Of a DNA stretch of 64,000 bases, positions 53,537-62,962 are shown piece by piece. The notes under the pieces were generated by a model that saw only the letters and a program-made list of their open reading frames with translations, was not told the DNA's origin and made no database searches. The DNA comes from Alphaproteobacteria bacterium. Its GTDB lineage: Bacteria; Pseudomonadota; Alphaproteobacteria; Acetobacterales; Acetobacteraceae. The stretch is taken from NCBI GenBank assembly GCA_016869715.1, contig VGDM01000005.1, positions 1 to 64,000 of the forward strand, read 5' to 3'. The stretch's first letter is position 1. Each line of letters starts with the position of its first letter. A program made the translations under genes and the position numbers.

Positions 53537-53911
53537 ATGCCGGTCAATGGCCTTGGCCCCTATGATGACAGCAATATCTTCGCGCGCATCCTGCGCGGCG
53601 CGATTCCGGCGAAGAAAGTGCATGAGGATGATCATGCGCTCGCCTTCCACGACATCGCGCCCCAGGCGCCGGTGCATGTGCTGGTGATCCCGAAGGGGCG
53701 CTATGTCTCCATCGCTGATTTCAGCGCCAGTGCCACGCCTCATGAAATCGCTGGCTTCTGGCGCGCCGTGGGCCAGGTGGCGAAGGCTTTGGGGCTGGAG
53801 CCCGATGGCTATCGCGTGTTGATGAATATGGGCATGCATGCCGGGCAAGAAGTGCCGCATTTTCACGTGCATATCTGTGGCGGGCGCCCCTTGGGCCGCA
53901 TGATCCCTTAA
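53537..53911 (+). CDS. HIT (histidine triad) nucleotide-binding protein
   Basis: This 124-residue HINT-type protein has FARILRGAIPAKKVHEDD at the N-terminus and the catalytic triad EVPHFHVHICGGRPLG. Members hydrolyse nucleoside phosphoramidates. I start at ATG 53537 (MPVNGLGPYD), preceded by AGGGAAG. It is 26 bp from the GMC oxidoreductase gene. Confidence 0.93.
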   Translation: MPVNGLGPYDDSNIFARILRGAIPAKKVHEDDHALAFHDIAPQAPVHVLVIPKGRYVSIADFSASATPHEIAGFWRAVGQVAKALGLEPDGYRVLMNMGMHAGQEVPHFHVHICGGRPLGRMIP

Positions 53912-53937
53912 GGTTGAAAATAAGAAGAGGACGCGTG

Positions 53938-55638
53938 ATGTTCGATACGATTATTGTTGGCGGCGGTTCTGCCGGTTCCGTGCTGGCGCATCGGCTATCA
54001 GCCCGCAGCGGCCATAAGGTGTTGCTGTGTGAGGCGGGGCCCGATGCGCCGCCCGGTGAAGAAGCGAAGGAAATCCGCGACAGCTACCCAGGCACAGCCT
54101 ATTTCGACCCGCGCTTTCATTGGACGGAACTGCGCGTGCATACGCAGATTGTCTCCCACAATGACCCGCAGGAACGCCCACCGCTTCGCAAATACGAACA
54201 GGCGCGGGTTTTGGGTGGCGGTTCTTCCATTAATGGCCAAATGGCCAATCGCGGCGCGCCCACGGATTACAATGAATGGGAAGCGCGTGGCGCGGCGGGT
54301 TGGAATTGGGATGCGGTGCTGCCCTATTTCAAAAAGGTTGAACACGATCTTGATTTTGATGGCCCCTTCCATGGCAAGGATGGCCGCATCAAAGTGCGCC
54401 GCATCAAGCCCGAGAAATGGAACAACCACGCCAAGGCCGCGGCCAAATCCTTTGCTGCCGCCGGCTTCAAGGCTTTGGAAGACCAGAATGGGTTTTTCGA
54501 GGACGGCTATTTCCCGATCACCATTTCGAACGCTGAGGAACAGCGCGTCTCCGCCGCCATGGGCTATCTGGACCGTGAAACGCGCAAGCGGGAAAACCTG
54601 ACGATTTCCTGCGAAACCCAAGTGAAGGAATTGCTATTTGAGGATCAGCGCTGCGTTGGCATGGTGGCTTTGGTAGCCGGGCAGGAACAGCGCTTCATGG
54701 GGCGGGAGATCATTCTGTCTTGCGGCGCCATTCATTCGCCCGCGCATTTGCTGCGCTCAGGCATTGGCCCCGTCGGGCATTTGCGTGATCTGGGTATTCC
54801 GGTGCGCATGGCCTTGCCGGGGGTGGGCCAGGGCCTGATGGATCATCCTTCCATTGCGCTATCGTCCTTCCTGAAGCGCGGCGCGCGGGTGGATAATCAA
54901 ACGCGCCGGCATATCCTGCTCGGGCTGCGTTATTCGTCCCAGATGGAAGGCGTGCCGGCGGGGGATATGTTCGCGGCTGTGGTGAGCAAATCCGCCTGGC
55001 ATGCGGTGGGGGAACAAGTCGCTTCCATGCTGCTATGGGTGAACAAGACCTATTCGGAAAGCGGGCAGTTGAAGCTTTCGTCCAGCAATTGGCGCGATGA
55101 GCCGATTGTTGAATTCAATCTATTGTCGGACAAGCGCGATCTGGACCGCTTGATGAGCGGCTTTCGCATGATGGCCGCTATCCAGATGAGTGATGAGCTG
55201 GGTAAGGTGACGGATAATCATTTCCCGGCCAGCTATAGCGACCGCGTGCGCAAGCTTGGCGTCGTGAACGACAAGAACCGCATGCTGACCAAGATGATCA
55301 GCCTGGTGCTGGATGGGCCGGCTTTTCTGCGGAGCTACTTCATTGACCGCTTCATGGTGGAGGGTTTCCGCATTGATCAGGTGCTGACCGATGACGCGGC
55401 GTTGGAAGCCTTTATCCGCAAGGCAACCATTGGCGTCTGGCATGCTTCCTGTTCCTGCCGCATGGGCCGGCCGGAAGACATCATGTCAGTGGTGGACCCG
55501 AATGGCCGGGTGAAGGGGATTGAAGGTTTGCGCGTGGTGGATGCCTCAATCTTCCCGGTGGTGCCCTGTGCCAATACGAATTTCCCGACGCTTATGTCGG
55601 CGGAGAAGATTGCCGATGCGATTATTGCGGGGGAGTGA
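53938..55638 (+). CDS. GMC-family FAD oxidoreductase (choline dehydrogenase-like)
   Basis: This 566-residue flavoprotein has FAD motif FDTIIVGGGSAGSVLAHRLS at the start and the GMC signature YEQARVLGGGSSINGQMANRG. The second signature is GREIILSCGAIHSPAHLLRS, and the catalytic His region is GVWHASCSCRMGRPED. It oxidises a primary or secondary alcohol. I start at ATG 53938. No betaine genes are adjacent, so choline is not implied. It is convergent with a broken racemase gene 6 bp away. Confidence 0.9.
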   Translation: MFDTIIVGGGSAGSVLAHRLSARSGHKVLLCEAGPDAPPGEEAKEIRDSYPGTAYFDPRFHWTELRVHTQIVSHNDPQERPPLRKYEQARVLGGGSSINGQMANRGAPTDYNEWEARGAAGWNWDAVLPYFKKVEHDLDFDGPFHGKDGRIKVRRIKPEKWNNHAKAAAKSFAAAGFKALEDQNGFFEDGYFPITISNAEEQRVSAAMGYLDRETRKRENLTISCETQVKELLFEDQRCVGMVALVAGQEQRFMGREIILSCGAIHSPAHLLRSGIGPVGHLRDLGIPVRMALPGVGQGLMDHPSIALSSFLKRGARVDNQTRRHILLGLRYSSQMEGVPAGDMFAAVVSKSAWHAVGEQVASMLLWVNKTYSESGQLKLSSSNWRDEPIVEFNLLSDKRDLDRLMSGFRMMAAIQMSDELGKVTDNHFPASYSDRVRKLGVVNDKNRMLTKMISLVLDGPAFLRSYFIDRFMVEGFRIDQVLTDDAALEAFIRKATIGVWHASCSCRMGRPEDIMSVVDPNGRVKGIEGLRVVDASIFPVVPCANTNFPTLMSAEKIADAIIAGE

Positions 55639-55644
55639 GGGGCG

Positions 55645-56451
55645 CTATTCCCTCACCCCCGGATAAATCGCCCCAAAATACCGGCGCAGCTCCGCAATCT
55701 GCGCCGGCGGCGGTTGGCCAAAGGCGCTGCGCCGGCTCGTGAAGCGCCCGCCCATGGCGCGCTTGAGCTTCACCGCCGCCTGCGCCTGCTGCATGAGCGC
55801 CAAAGGCCCGCAGAGCACCGGCGCGCCACGCGCGGTTTCATGCACGCCGGCTTCAAACAGCAGCACCATCGCCACACCAACCGCTGGGATCACCACCTCC
55901 GCGCCGCGTGCCACGCAATCCTCAGCAGCCTTGTGGAATTGCGCGAGCACGGAATCGCGCACCGGACCTGGCGCGAAGGCAGTTTCCAGATCGGTCAGCT
56001 TGGCCACATCCATTCGCGCCGTGGCGGCGACCCGGCCGGCCAGACCATAGCTGCGGATATTTTCTGCCACGCGCGCCTAGTGCTTGTCGTTGGAGAAGAC
56101 AATGCCGATGGCAGCGCCCATCTGGCAGGCGGTCAGCAGGGACGCTTCGCACAAGCCAAGAACAGGAATGCCGGCGATCTCCCGCCCGATACGCAGCCCT
56201 GGGTCCACGATATTGCCAAGCAATACGGCATCAAAACCTTCGGCGTCGGCGCGTGCCACATTGTCCAGCACTTCGCCGGTTTCGATGAATTCCAGATAGC
56301 GATACTGGTCGCCAATGCCTCCGCGCCTTTCAATGCCATGGATGGCGATTTCCGTGCCCGGATCGGCGCCCGCATCCAGTACGCGCCTGAGCGCCTTGGC
56401 ATAGGTCGGCCAGGCATCCGGCCTAGTCAGGGATTGGTACTAAAGCCTCAT
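55645..56451 (-). pseudogene. Asp/Glu (hydantoin) racemase family gene with two in-frame amber codons
   Basis: One continuous frame of 268 codons encodes the Asp/Glu racemase family: YQSLTRPDAWPTYAKALRRV, HGIERRGGIGDQYRYLEF, GNIVDPGLRIGREIAGIPVL, and the second catalytic Cys region PVLCGPLAL. It is interrupted by TAG at codon 4 (56440-56442), where relatives usually have Trp (TGG), and TAG at 56077-56079, before ARVAENIRSYG. There is no frameshift, so the loss looks recent. Readthrough or suppression cannot be excluded from sequence. Confidence 0.85.
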
Positions 56452-56551
56452 CGCAGCCCCCGTCATATTCGGCGCCATTGCGCCCGACTCCGCGCACGGC
56501 GTCCACCCCTGGCCCCTGGCGCGCGCGCCGTTTCCTCTGATATAAGGCGGC

Positions 56552-57760
56552 ATGAGCATGACCCTGGCCGATATCCTGGCGCCCATGTCGCCGGACCGCT
56601 TCTTTGCTGAATATTATGATCAGCAGCCGCTGCATCTGCCGGGCGCCGCAGAGAAATTCGCCCATGTGCTGGATTGGGCCGGCATCAACAGCCTGCTCGG
56701 CATGACGCATATCTGGTCCGAACGCAGCCTGAAGGTGGTGCTGGACAGCACCACGATCCCGCCCGCGCAATATAGCCATAACGCCATGTCGCGCGATGGC
56801 GCAACGACGCTGCAACCCATCGCCGCCAAGGTGCAGCAATGGGTGGCGCGTGGTGCCTCCATTGTGATGAATGATGTGGATAGCCTGACGCCGGGTTTGG
56901 CTGGCGTTTCGAATGCCCTCGAGGGCGCCGGCCTCGGTAAGGCGCAGGCGAATGTCTATATCTCCTGGCAGAGCCACAAGGCGTTTCACGCGCATTATGA
57001 CACGCATGATGTCTGGGCCGTGCAGGTCGAAGGGGAAAAGACCTGGAACATCTGGGAAGGCCGCGCGGAATGGCCGGTGGCACATGCAATCTTTCGCGGC
57101 CAACCCCAGGAATTTCATGAAAAATCCAAGGGCGCGCTGCGCTTCAAGGCGCATCTGAAAAAGGGGGATCTGCTCTATCTGCCGCGCGGCTGGTATCATG
57201 ACGCCTTGGCCGAGGCACCCAATTCAGTGCATATCGCCTATGGCGTGCACGCCGCCATGGGCGTGGATTTCATGGGGCTGCTGACAGAACGTGCGTTTCA
57301 TGATGCAGAGTTTCGCAAGCCCCTGCCTCGGCAGGATGGCACACCAGCGGCAAAATACGCGCTGACGCAACGTGCTGCCTTGCTCGGCCAGCGCATCGGC
57401 GAATGGTCGCGCGACCCGAAATTCCTGCAAGCCGTCGAAAACTTCCTGGCGCAGTATCGGTATGAACGCGGCGGCTATGATCTGCTGGCGGCGCGCGGCG
57501 CGGCGCCCGCAACCAAAGCCGGCCGCGCGCCCGGCTTTCGCGTGCGCCCCAATGTGAAAACCGTCCGCCGCGGTGCGGATTACGGCCTGCGCACCGAAAT
57601 GGGCGTCTTGGCGATCACCGCGCAGGAAGTTGAACCCGCCGCCTGGATCATAACGCAGCCCAGCATTACGGAAACCTCGCTCGCTTTGGCCTGCCCCGGC
57701 GTCAATGCGGCAGCGCTGATTGAAAAGCTCCGCGTAGCGGAGATTTTGCTGCCTGCATGA
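56552..57760 (+). CDS. JmjC/cupin 2-oxoglutarate-dependent oxygenase (RoxA-like)
   Basis: This 402-residue protein has the ribosomal-oxygenase type of JmjC cupin. FAEYYDQQPLHLPG lies at the start. The iron ligands are His and Asp in AFHAHYDTHDVWAVQ and distal His in NSVHIAYGVH. GDLLYLPRGWYHDAL matches the family. RoxA/YcfD hydroxylates an arginine of ribosomal protein L16. It starts a run of four tightly linked genes, the others exported. Confidence 0.85.
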   Translation: MSMTLADILAPMSPDRFFAEYYDQQPLHLPGAAEKFAHVLDWAGINSLLGMTHIWSERSLKVVLDSTTIPPAQYSHNAMSRDGATTLQPIAAKVQQWVARGASIVMNDVDSLTPGLAGVSNALEGAGLGKAQANVYISWQSHKAFHAHYDTHDVWAVQVEGEKTWNIWEGRAEWPVAHAIFRGQPQEFHEKSKGALRFKAHLKKGDLLYLPRGWYHDALAEAPNSVHIAYGVHAAMGVDFMGLLTERAFHDAEFRKPLPRQDGTPAAKYALTQRAALLGQRIGEWSRDPKFLQAVENFLAQYRYERGGYDLLAARGAAPATKAGRAPGFRVRPNVKTVRRGADYGLRTEMGVLAITAQEVEPAAWIITQPSITETSLALACPGVNAAALIEKLRVAEILLPA

Positions 57761-58188
57761 AACGCTTTGCGATGCTTGTGCTTGGCATCACGCTCGCCGC
57801 GCTGCCGGCACTTGCTCAGCCGCAGGGCTTTTCCTGCGTAGGCGCGGAAAAGCTGGAGGATGATGTGTTTTCCATCGCCTTCCCGCGCGGAAGCGCCACT
57901 ATCCCGGAAGCCGCACGCTCCCCGCTGACGGCGGCCATCGAAGCGGCCTTGGCGGCGCCGGGGCGCAAAATCTGCATTCTTGGCCATGCCGGGCAGGAAG
58001 GCGGGGCCACAATCTCCATCCAATTGGCGGCACAGCGCGCCCGCGCCGTCACCAATGCTTTGGCGGGCGGCGGCATTGCGCCGGAACGGCTGCGGTCCGA
58101 AGCGCGCAGCGCCCAATTCAGCCCAAGCGTTCGCGCTGCCGAGCCCCCATCGCGCACTGTCACCATCGTGCTGATGCCAGCCCCGTGA
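57757..58188 (+). CDS. Secreted OmpA-like domain protein
   Basis: This 143-residue protein has a signal peptide (FAMLVLGITLAALPALAQ), then an OmpA C-terminal-like fold: IAFPRGSATIPEAARSPL, ILGHAGQEGG and QLAAQRARAVTNALAGGGI. The peptidoglycan-binding Asp/Arg pair is only partly kept (LAAQRA present). It overlaps the JmjC gene by 4 bp. Confidence 0.75.
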   Translation: MKRFAMLVLGITLAALPALAQPQGFSCVGAEKLEDDVFSIAFPRGSATIPEAARSPLTAAIEAALAAPGRKICILGHAGQEGGATISIQLAAQRARAVTNALAGGGIAPERLRSEARSAQFSPSVRAAEPPSRTVTIVLMPAP

Positions 58189-58281
58189 CGCGTGAAAGGG
58201 CTTGCCCCTTCCAGCGCGCGGCGCCAGAAAATTGCGGGGAAACCGGGGCCGATTCGCGCCCAATGCCAAGGAGAAACGCCG

Positions 58282-58788
58282 ATGCTGTCGCGTCGTTCCC
58301 TATTCGCCGTCGGCGGTGCTGCCCTTTTGCTCAATGGCTGCACGCAGGTCGCGCCGGAAGGCGGCCCGCCGCTGATGGATGTCATTGGCGGCGATTCAAA
58401 TCTCTCCAGTTTCGGCGCCGCGCTGGGCAGTTCCGGCCTTGCTTCCGAATTATTTGACCGTCCGGGCATTTATACCGTTCTGGCGCCAACCAACCTTGCC
58501 TGGTCCGGCGCGCCGGAGCGTATTCGCAACGGTGACCGCGAAGGGCTGCTTAGCCTGATCGCAGGCGGGCGGCTGAGCCTCGCGGATATTCAGGCACGCG
58601 GTGGGCGCGTCCGCATGTTGAGCGGGATTGACGTGCGTGCGGTGGGCGGTACCGCTGACAGCCCGCGTATTCAGGCGGCGCGGCCAGGCCAGGCGCCTTC
58701 CGGTGCTTCGGCAACCATCATCCGCGCCAATGTGATGGGGAGAAATGGCGTCGTGCATGTTATGCAAGGCGTGCTGCTGCCCGCGTGA
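58282..58788 (+). CDS. Fasciclin-domain lipoprotein
   Basis: This 168-residue protein has lipobox signal LFAVGGAALLLNGC and a single fasciclin (FAS1) domain: LFDRPGIYTVLAPTNLAW, RVRMLSGIDVRAVGG, RNGVVHVMQGVLLP. FAS1 domains mediate adhesion. I start at ATG 58282, preceded by AAGGAG. Its TGA overlaps the next start. Confidence 0.88.
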   Translation: MLSRRSLFAVGGAALLLNGCTQVAPEGGPPLMDVIGGDSNLSSFGAALGSSGLASELFDRPGIYTVLAPTNLAWSGAPERIRNGDREGLLSLIAGGRLSLADIQARGGRVRMLSGIDVRAVGGTADSPRIQAARPGQAPSGASATIIRANVMGRNGVVHVMQGVLLPA

Positions 58789-59396
58789 TGCGGCGCCGCA
58801 CCGTCCTTGGCGCGCTGTTTCTTTCACCGGCACTGGCCTATGCGGCCAGTGCTGCGCACCGGATTTGGGTTGTCAGCAATGGCTGGCATAGCGGGATTGT
58901 TTTGGCCAGCGCCGATGTGCCGGAAAGCGTGATCCCGGAGGTCGCCGATTTCCCTCATGCGCGGTTTTTCGAATTCGGCTGGGGCGATGCGGAATTCTAT
59001 CCGGCGCGCGAAGCCGGTGCCTGGCTTGCCTTGCGCGCAGCCTTTCCGGGTCCGGCAGTGATGCATGTGGCCGGGCTTTCGGATCACCTGGCGCGCATCT
59101 GGCCCAATGTCACCATTCTGCCCTTCGCCGTGAATGCGGAAGCCCTACGCCATCTGCTGGTGTTTCTGCGCAACAGTTTTGAGCGCGCCGGCGCCGGGCG
59201 TGCCGTAGTGAAAGCGCGCGGCATCTACCCCTTCAGCCTATTTTACCCGGCGACAGGGCGGTTTCATCTGTTCAACACGTGTAATAGCTGGACCGCGCAG
59301 GCGCTGACCGCCATGGGGATTGGCGCATCGCTTGGCGGGGTAAATACGGCAGAGGATCTGGTCAGCCGCATCCGCCCCTTTGCGATAGCGGAATAA
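58788..59396 (+). CDS. DUF2459 (TIGR02117) exported protein
   Basis: This 202-residue protein has an N-terminal signal (RTVLGALFLSPALAYAASA) followed by IWVVSNGWHSGIVL, FFEFGWGDAEFYPA and HLFNTCNSWTAQALTAMG. The His and Cys resemble a papain-like fold, which has been suggested for the family but not shown here. I start at ATG 58788; a GTG at 58785 is also in frame. It is the last of the JmjC-linked run. Confidence 0.85.
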   Translation: MRRRTVLGALFLSPALAYAASAAHRIWVVSNGWHSGIVLASADVPESVIPEVADFPHARFFEFGWGDAEFYPAREAGAWLALRAAFPGPAVMHVAGLSDHLARIWPNVTILPFAVNAEALRHLLVFLRNSFERAGAGRAVVKARGIYPFSLFYPATGRFHLFNTCNSWTAQALTAMGIGASLGGVNTAEDLVSRIRPFAIAE

Positions 59397-59397
59397 G

Positions 59398-60171
59398 TCA
59401 GTCCTTCTTCGCGTCGCCAATCGGCGCCGCGTCGCGTGTCATGCCGGCAAGCACTTCCGCCACATGGCGCACCTTCACCGATGACCCTTCGCGCTTGAGC
59501 CGCCCCGCCATATTCAACAGGCAGCCCATATCACCCGCGAGCAAGGTACCAGCACCAGTTGCCTGAATGTCGCGGCATTTATCGGTGACCATACGCACCG
59601 AAATATCGGGGTATTTCACACAAAAGGTCCCACCAAAACCGCAGCAGATTTCCGGTTCCGCCAATTCGATCAGGCTGAGCCCTTCAACAGTCTTGAGCAA
59701 TTTGCGCGGCTGCGCCTTGACGCCCATTTCCCTGAGGCCAGAACAGGAATCATGATAGGTCACGCTGCCATCCAGCCGTGCCGCGACCCTTTCCATGCCC
59801 ATCACATCGGTCAGGAAAGACACCAGCTCATAAGTGCCCGCGGCGAGTGCCTCCGATTTGCCGCGATAGTGCGGGTCATCCTCAAATAGCGCGGGATAAT
59901 GATGCGCCACCATACCGGCGCAGGAGCCGGACGGGGCCACCACATAATCATAGCCCTGAAAGGCATCCACCACCGCGCGGGCCAAAGCCTTGGCATTGGC
60001 GCGGTCGCCGGAATTATAGGCGGGCTGGCCGCAGCAGGTTTGGCTTGGCGGCACTTCCACCTGGCAGCCGGCTTCTTCCATCAGCTTGATGGCGGCAAAG
60101 CCGACGCTTGGCCGATAAAGGTCCACCAGACAGGTGACGAAAAGGGCAACGCGCGGGCGGGCTTGGGTCAT
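59398..60171 (-). CDS. LutA/YkgE-type (Fe-S)-binding protein
   Basis: This 257-residue protein has two CCG domains: PSQTCCGQPAYNSGDRAN near residue 45 and EICCGFGGTFCVKYPDIS near residue 175. These bind an iron-sulfur cluster as in the lactate oxidase complex LutABC/LldEFG. LutB and LutC are not in the window, so function as part of lactate use is only inferred. It is convergent with the DUF2459 gene. Confidence 0.88.
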   Translation of the reverse strand: MTQARPRVALFVTCLVDLYRPSVGFAAIKLMEEAGCQVEVPPSQTCCGQPAYNSGDRANAKALARAVVDAFQGYDYVVAPSGSCAGMVAHHYPALFEDDPHYRGKSEALAAGTYELVSFLTDVMGMERVAARLDGSVTYHDSCSGLREMGVKAQPRKLLKTVEGLSLIELAEPEICCGFGGTFCVKYPDISVRMVTDKCRDIQATGAGTLLAGDMGCLLNMAGRLKREGSSVKVRHVAEVLAGMTRDAAPIGDAKKD

Positions 60172-60217
60172 AGGGGCAGTTTAACCCTACCGATGCGCGC
60201 TGGCGATATGGTCAGCG

Positions 60218-61069
60218 TCAATTCAGGCGCTGGCGCAATTCGCCGGCCAAGGCGCGCACGCGGGCAGCGGCTTCCCCTTCCGGCACCAATTCCAGGAAGC
60301 GATCCAGGCAGCCAAGCGCCGCGCCAATCCGTTCCAGCCTCTGGTTCATCAGCCCCGCTTCGCGCCACAGCGCTGCTTGGTCGGGTGCGAGGCGCAGCAT
60401 GTCTTCGGTCGCCGAAAGCGCCGCCTTCACATCACCGCCGCGCAAGCGCCGCAACTTGATGTTGTTTTGCAACCGCAGCAGCACTTCGCGGCGCGTCATG
60501 GGGCGCAGCACACCGGGGCGGAGTTCCGCCTTTTCGCCCTCCACACGCTTCAGCAGCGCGCGCAAATCCTGCGCTTCCAGAACCTTGCCGCCGGCAAAGA
60601 CATCCAGAATGAGCTTGCCCTTCGGCCCTTCCAACGCCAGCAGGAAATGGCCGGGGAAATCCACGCCAAAAGCGGCCCATCCGGCAGCATCGGCGGCATG
60701 CAACCATAAAATACCAAGTGCCACCGGCAGGCCGCGCCGGCGTTCCACCACACGGATCAGATTGGCATTCGCCATATCCTCATAGGTTTCAGAATCGCCC
60801 TGATAGCCAAAATGCCCATGCAGTGTTTCCGCAAGGATCAGCCGACGCGCTTCCAGATCGCCGGCATCGGCCTTGCTATCCATGCTGGCAGCCTGCACCA
60901 CCTTGCGCGCGATGTCGGAAAAATGCGCCGCACCCTTGCGCCAATCGGCCTTAGGCGCATCAACCCGCGCCAGTTGCAGGGCAACGGTCGCGATATCAAG
61001 CTCCAGATCCGGCAGGCTGCCGGCGGCTTCGATCGCGCTGCGTGGTTCGGGGGCATGGGTGGTCGTCAT
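60218..61069 (-). CDS. SirB1-like transglutaminase/TPR family protein
   Basis: This 283-residue protein has the SirB1 core GDSETYEDMANANLIRVVER and RRGLPVALGILWLHAADAAGW, then FGVDFPGHFLLALEGPKGKLILD. C-terminal TPR-like helices include LRLAPDQAALWREAG. The transglutaminase-like fold lacks an obvious catalytic Cys at the usual place. I start at ATG 61069 (MTTTHAPEPR). Biochemical role is unknown. Confidence 0.85.
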   Translation of the reverse strand: MTTTHAPEPRSAIEAAGSLPDLELDIATVALQLARVDAPKADWRKGAAHFSDIARKVVQAASMDSKADAGDLEARRLILAETLHGHFGYQGDSETYEDMANANLIRVVERRRGLPVALGILWLHAADAAGWAAFGVDFPGHFLLALEGPKGKLILDVFAGGKVLEAQDLRALLKRVEGEKAELRPGVLRPMTRREVLLRLQNNIKLRRLRGGDVKAALSATEDMLRLAPDQAALWREAGLMNQRLERIGAALGCLDRFLELVPEGEAAARVRALAGELRQRLN

Positions 61070-61111
61070 CAACCATATTTTTACGGCTTCTTCAGGAAGG
61101 ATCAAGTTTTA

Positions 61112-62368
61112 TCAGCGCAGCAGCAGCGGCAGCATGGAATCCAGGCGCAAAAGCCCCTCGCCGGTTGCGCAAAGACGGCCATTTTCGCGCCAAAAGAGGT
61201 AACCCTCGTCGAGGCAGGCAGCCAGCATGGCCGGGTCCACCACCTCGGCAAAGGCAAGGCCGGCGCGGGCCTCGATTCGCTTGGGGTCTATGCCTTCAGT
61301 AAGGCGGAGCCCCATCAGCATGGCTTCACGGCCTACTTCCAAGGGGGGCAGCGTTTCAACATCCACAGCCGCATGGCCTTGGGCTTCGACCAGCCTCAGC
61401 CATTCCTCCGGCGCGCGATGGCGCCGCGTAGCGTGGATGGCGCCATCGCGCAGCACGCGCTGATGCGCCCCGGCACCGATGCCAAGGTAATCGCCATAGC
61501 GCCAATAGGCCAAATTATGCCGGCTTTCCGTGCCAGGCTTGGCGTAATTGCTGATCTCATAGGATTTGAGGCCAAAACGCGCGGCTTCTTCCGCGGTCGC
61601 AAGATAAAGCCGCGCCGCATCATCTTCCACCGGCAGCGCGAAGGCGCCACGGCGATAAAGCGTTTCAAACTGTGTCCCCGCTTCAATCGTCAATTGATAA
61701 AGCGAGAGATGATCAGCCGAGAGCGCCAATGCCTGCCGCAGTTCTGCCCGCCAGGCGGCTTCCTGTTGGCCGGGCCGCGCATAGATCAAATCGAAGGAAA
61801 GCCTCGGGAAAATCCCACGCGCAGCTTCCAAAGCGGAAATCGCCTGCGGCACATCATGCTTGCGGCCAAGAAAACCCAAAGCCTCGGCATTCAGGGATTG
61901 CACGCCAAGGCTGGCACGATTGACCCCCGCATCACGAAACGCCGCAAGCTTTGCGGCTTCCGCGCTGGTGGGGTTGGCTTCGAGTGTGATTTCGATATCG
62001 GGCAGCGGGTCAAAAAAGAATGTTGCATCTTCAATCAAGGCGGCGACAGTTTCCGCCGCCATCAGGCTTGGCGTACCGCCACCGAAGAAAATACTCGCAA
62101 GCGGACGGCGACCAATGAGCGCTGCCTCATGCGCCAATTCGCGCTGCAAGCCCGCGCGAAAACGTGCCTCATCCACCCTGTCGCGGACATGGGAATTGAA
62201 GTCGCAATAGGGGCATTTGGCCGCGCAAAACGGCCAATGGATGTAAAGCGCGAGCGGTTCCACGAGGGGTCTATAGGCTATTCCAGCTTCACGCCGGAAG
62301 CCTCCATCACTGGCAGCCACAGTGCCAATTGCGCTTGAAAAGGGGGCAAGTAATGGCGCGCCTGGCAT
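61112..62368 (-). CDS. hemW: HemW-type radical SAM protein (heme chaperone)
   Basis: This 418-residue protein has radical SAM cluster Cys in HWPFCAAKCPYCDFNSHV, then SIFFGGGTPSLMA and LTLEANPTSA-type sequence (ITLEANPTSAEAAKL), and C-terminal HemN domain PLEVGREAMLMGLRL. HemW binds heme and is not the coproporphyrinogen oxidase HemN. I use ATG 62368, next to the ridA stop. About 40 residues precede the conserved ALYIHWPFC, so the true start may be internal. Confidence 0.9.
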   Translation of the reverse strand: MPGAPLLAPFSSAIGTVAASDGGFRREAGIAYRPLVEPLALYIHWPFCAAKCPYCDFNSHVRDRVDEARFRAGLQRELAHEAALIGRRPLASIFFGGGTPSLMAAETVAALIEDATFFFDPLPDIEITLEANPTSAEAAKLAAFRDAGVNRASLGVQSLNAEALGFLGRKHDVPQAISALEAARGIFPRLSFDLIYARPGQQEAAWRAELRQALALSADHLSLYQLTIEAGTQFETLYRRGAFALPVEDDAARLYLATAEEAARFGLKSYEISNYAKPGTESRHNLAYWRYGDYLGIGAGAHQRVLRDGAIHATRRHRAPEEWLRLVEAQGHAAVDVETLPPLEVGREAMLMGLRLTEGIDPKRIEARAGLAFAEVVDPAMLAACLDEGYLFWRENGRLCATGEGLLRLDSMLPLLLR

Positions 62369-62371
62369 CAC

Positions 62372-62845
62372 TCAATCCAAAGCGAAGACCGCGTCAATCT
62401 CCACCGTCGCGTCAAGCGGCAGTTGCGCCACGCCGATTGAGGTGCGCGCATGCCGGCCATTCTCGCCCCAAAGCGCGATGAATAGCACTGAACAGGCGTT
62501 GATAACCTTGGGATAATCGCCCATGCCGGGTGCCGCGGCGACGAAGCCGCGCACCATCACCACCTGACGGACACAGCCAAGGTCGCCGCCAAGCGCCGTG
62601 CGGAACGTGGATAGAAGCTGCAAACCAATCGCGAGCCCGCCAGCGCGCGCTGTCGCAAGGTCAATATCCTTGCCATAAACCCCGGTGGGGTAGGGCACAC
62701 CATTGCGCTCGCAGATCTGGCCAGCGAGGAAAAACAAATTGCCCTCTCGCCGCCACAGGATGAACTCCGCCACAGGTTTGGCTGCAGGTGGCAGGGTATG
62801 GCCCAGGGCGGTCAGGCGAGACAGTAATTCGGCGTCAGTCGGCAT
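62372..62845 (-). CDS. RidA-family protein
   Basis: This 157-residue YjgF/RidA-fold protein contains FLAGQICERNGVPYPTGVYG and IGVAQLPLDATVEIDAVFAL, the family's C-terminal block (the usual Arg in the site is R at HARTSIGVAQLP). Members deaminate reactive enamines or imines. I start at ATG 62845 (MPTDAELLS). It runs directly into hemW. Confidence 0.88.
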   Translation of the reverse strand: MPTDAELLSRLTALGHTLPPAAKPVAEFILWRREGNLFFLAGQICERNGVPYPTGVYGKDIDLATARAGGLAIGLQLLSTFRTALGGDLGCVRQVVMVRGFVAAAPGMGDYPKVINACSVLFIALWGENGRHARTSIGVAQLPLDATVEIDAVFALD

Positions 62846-62962
62846 CACGTAGCATCCCGGATAGGTCAAAAAGGGCAGCGCCGCGCGCGTATTTATCGTA
62901 AGCGCTTATCTTGCATGCGTGAAACCAAGCAGCAAGGCAGGGCTATCACCTAAAAAAATGGC

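Noticed and set aside
60812-62338. 508-codon plus ORF over sirB1-like and hemW
   Set aside because: Antisense of both genes; no recognisable family.
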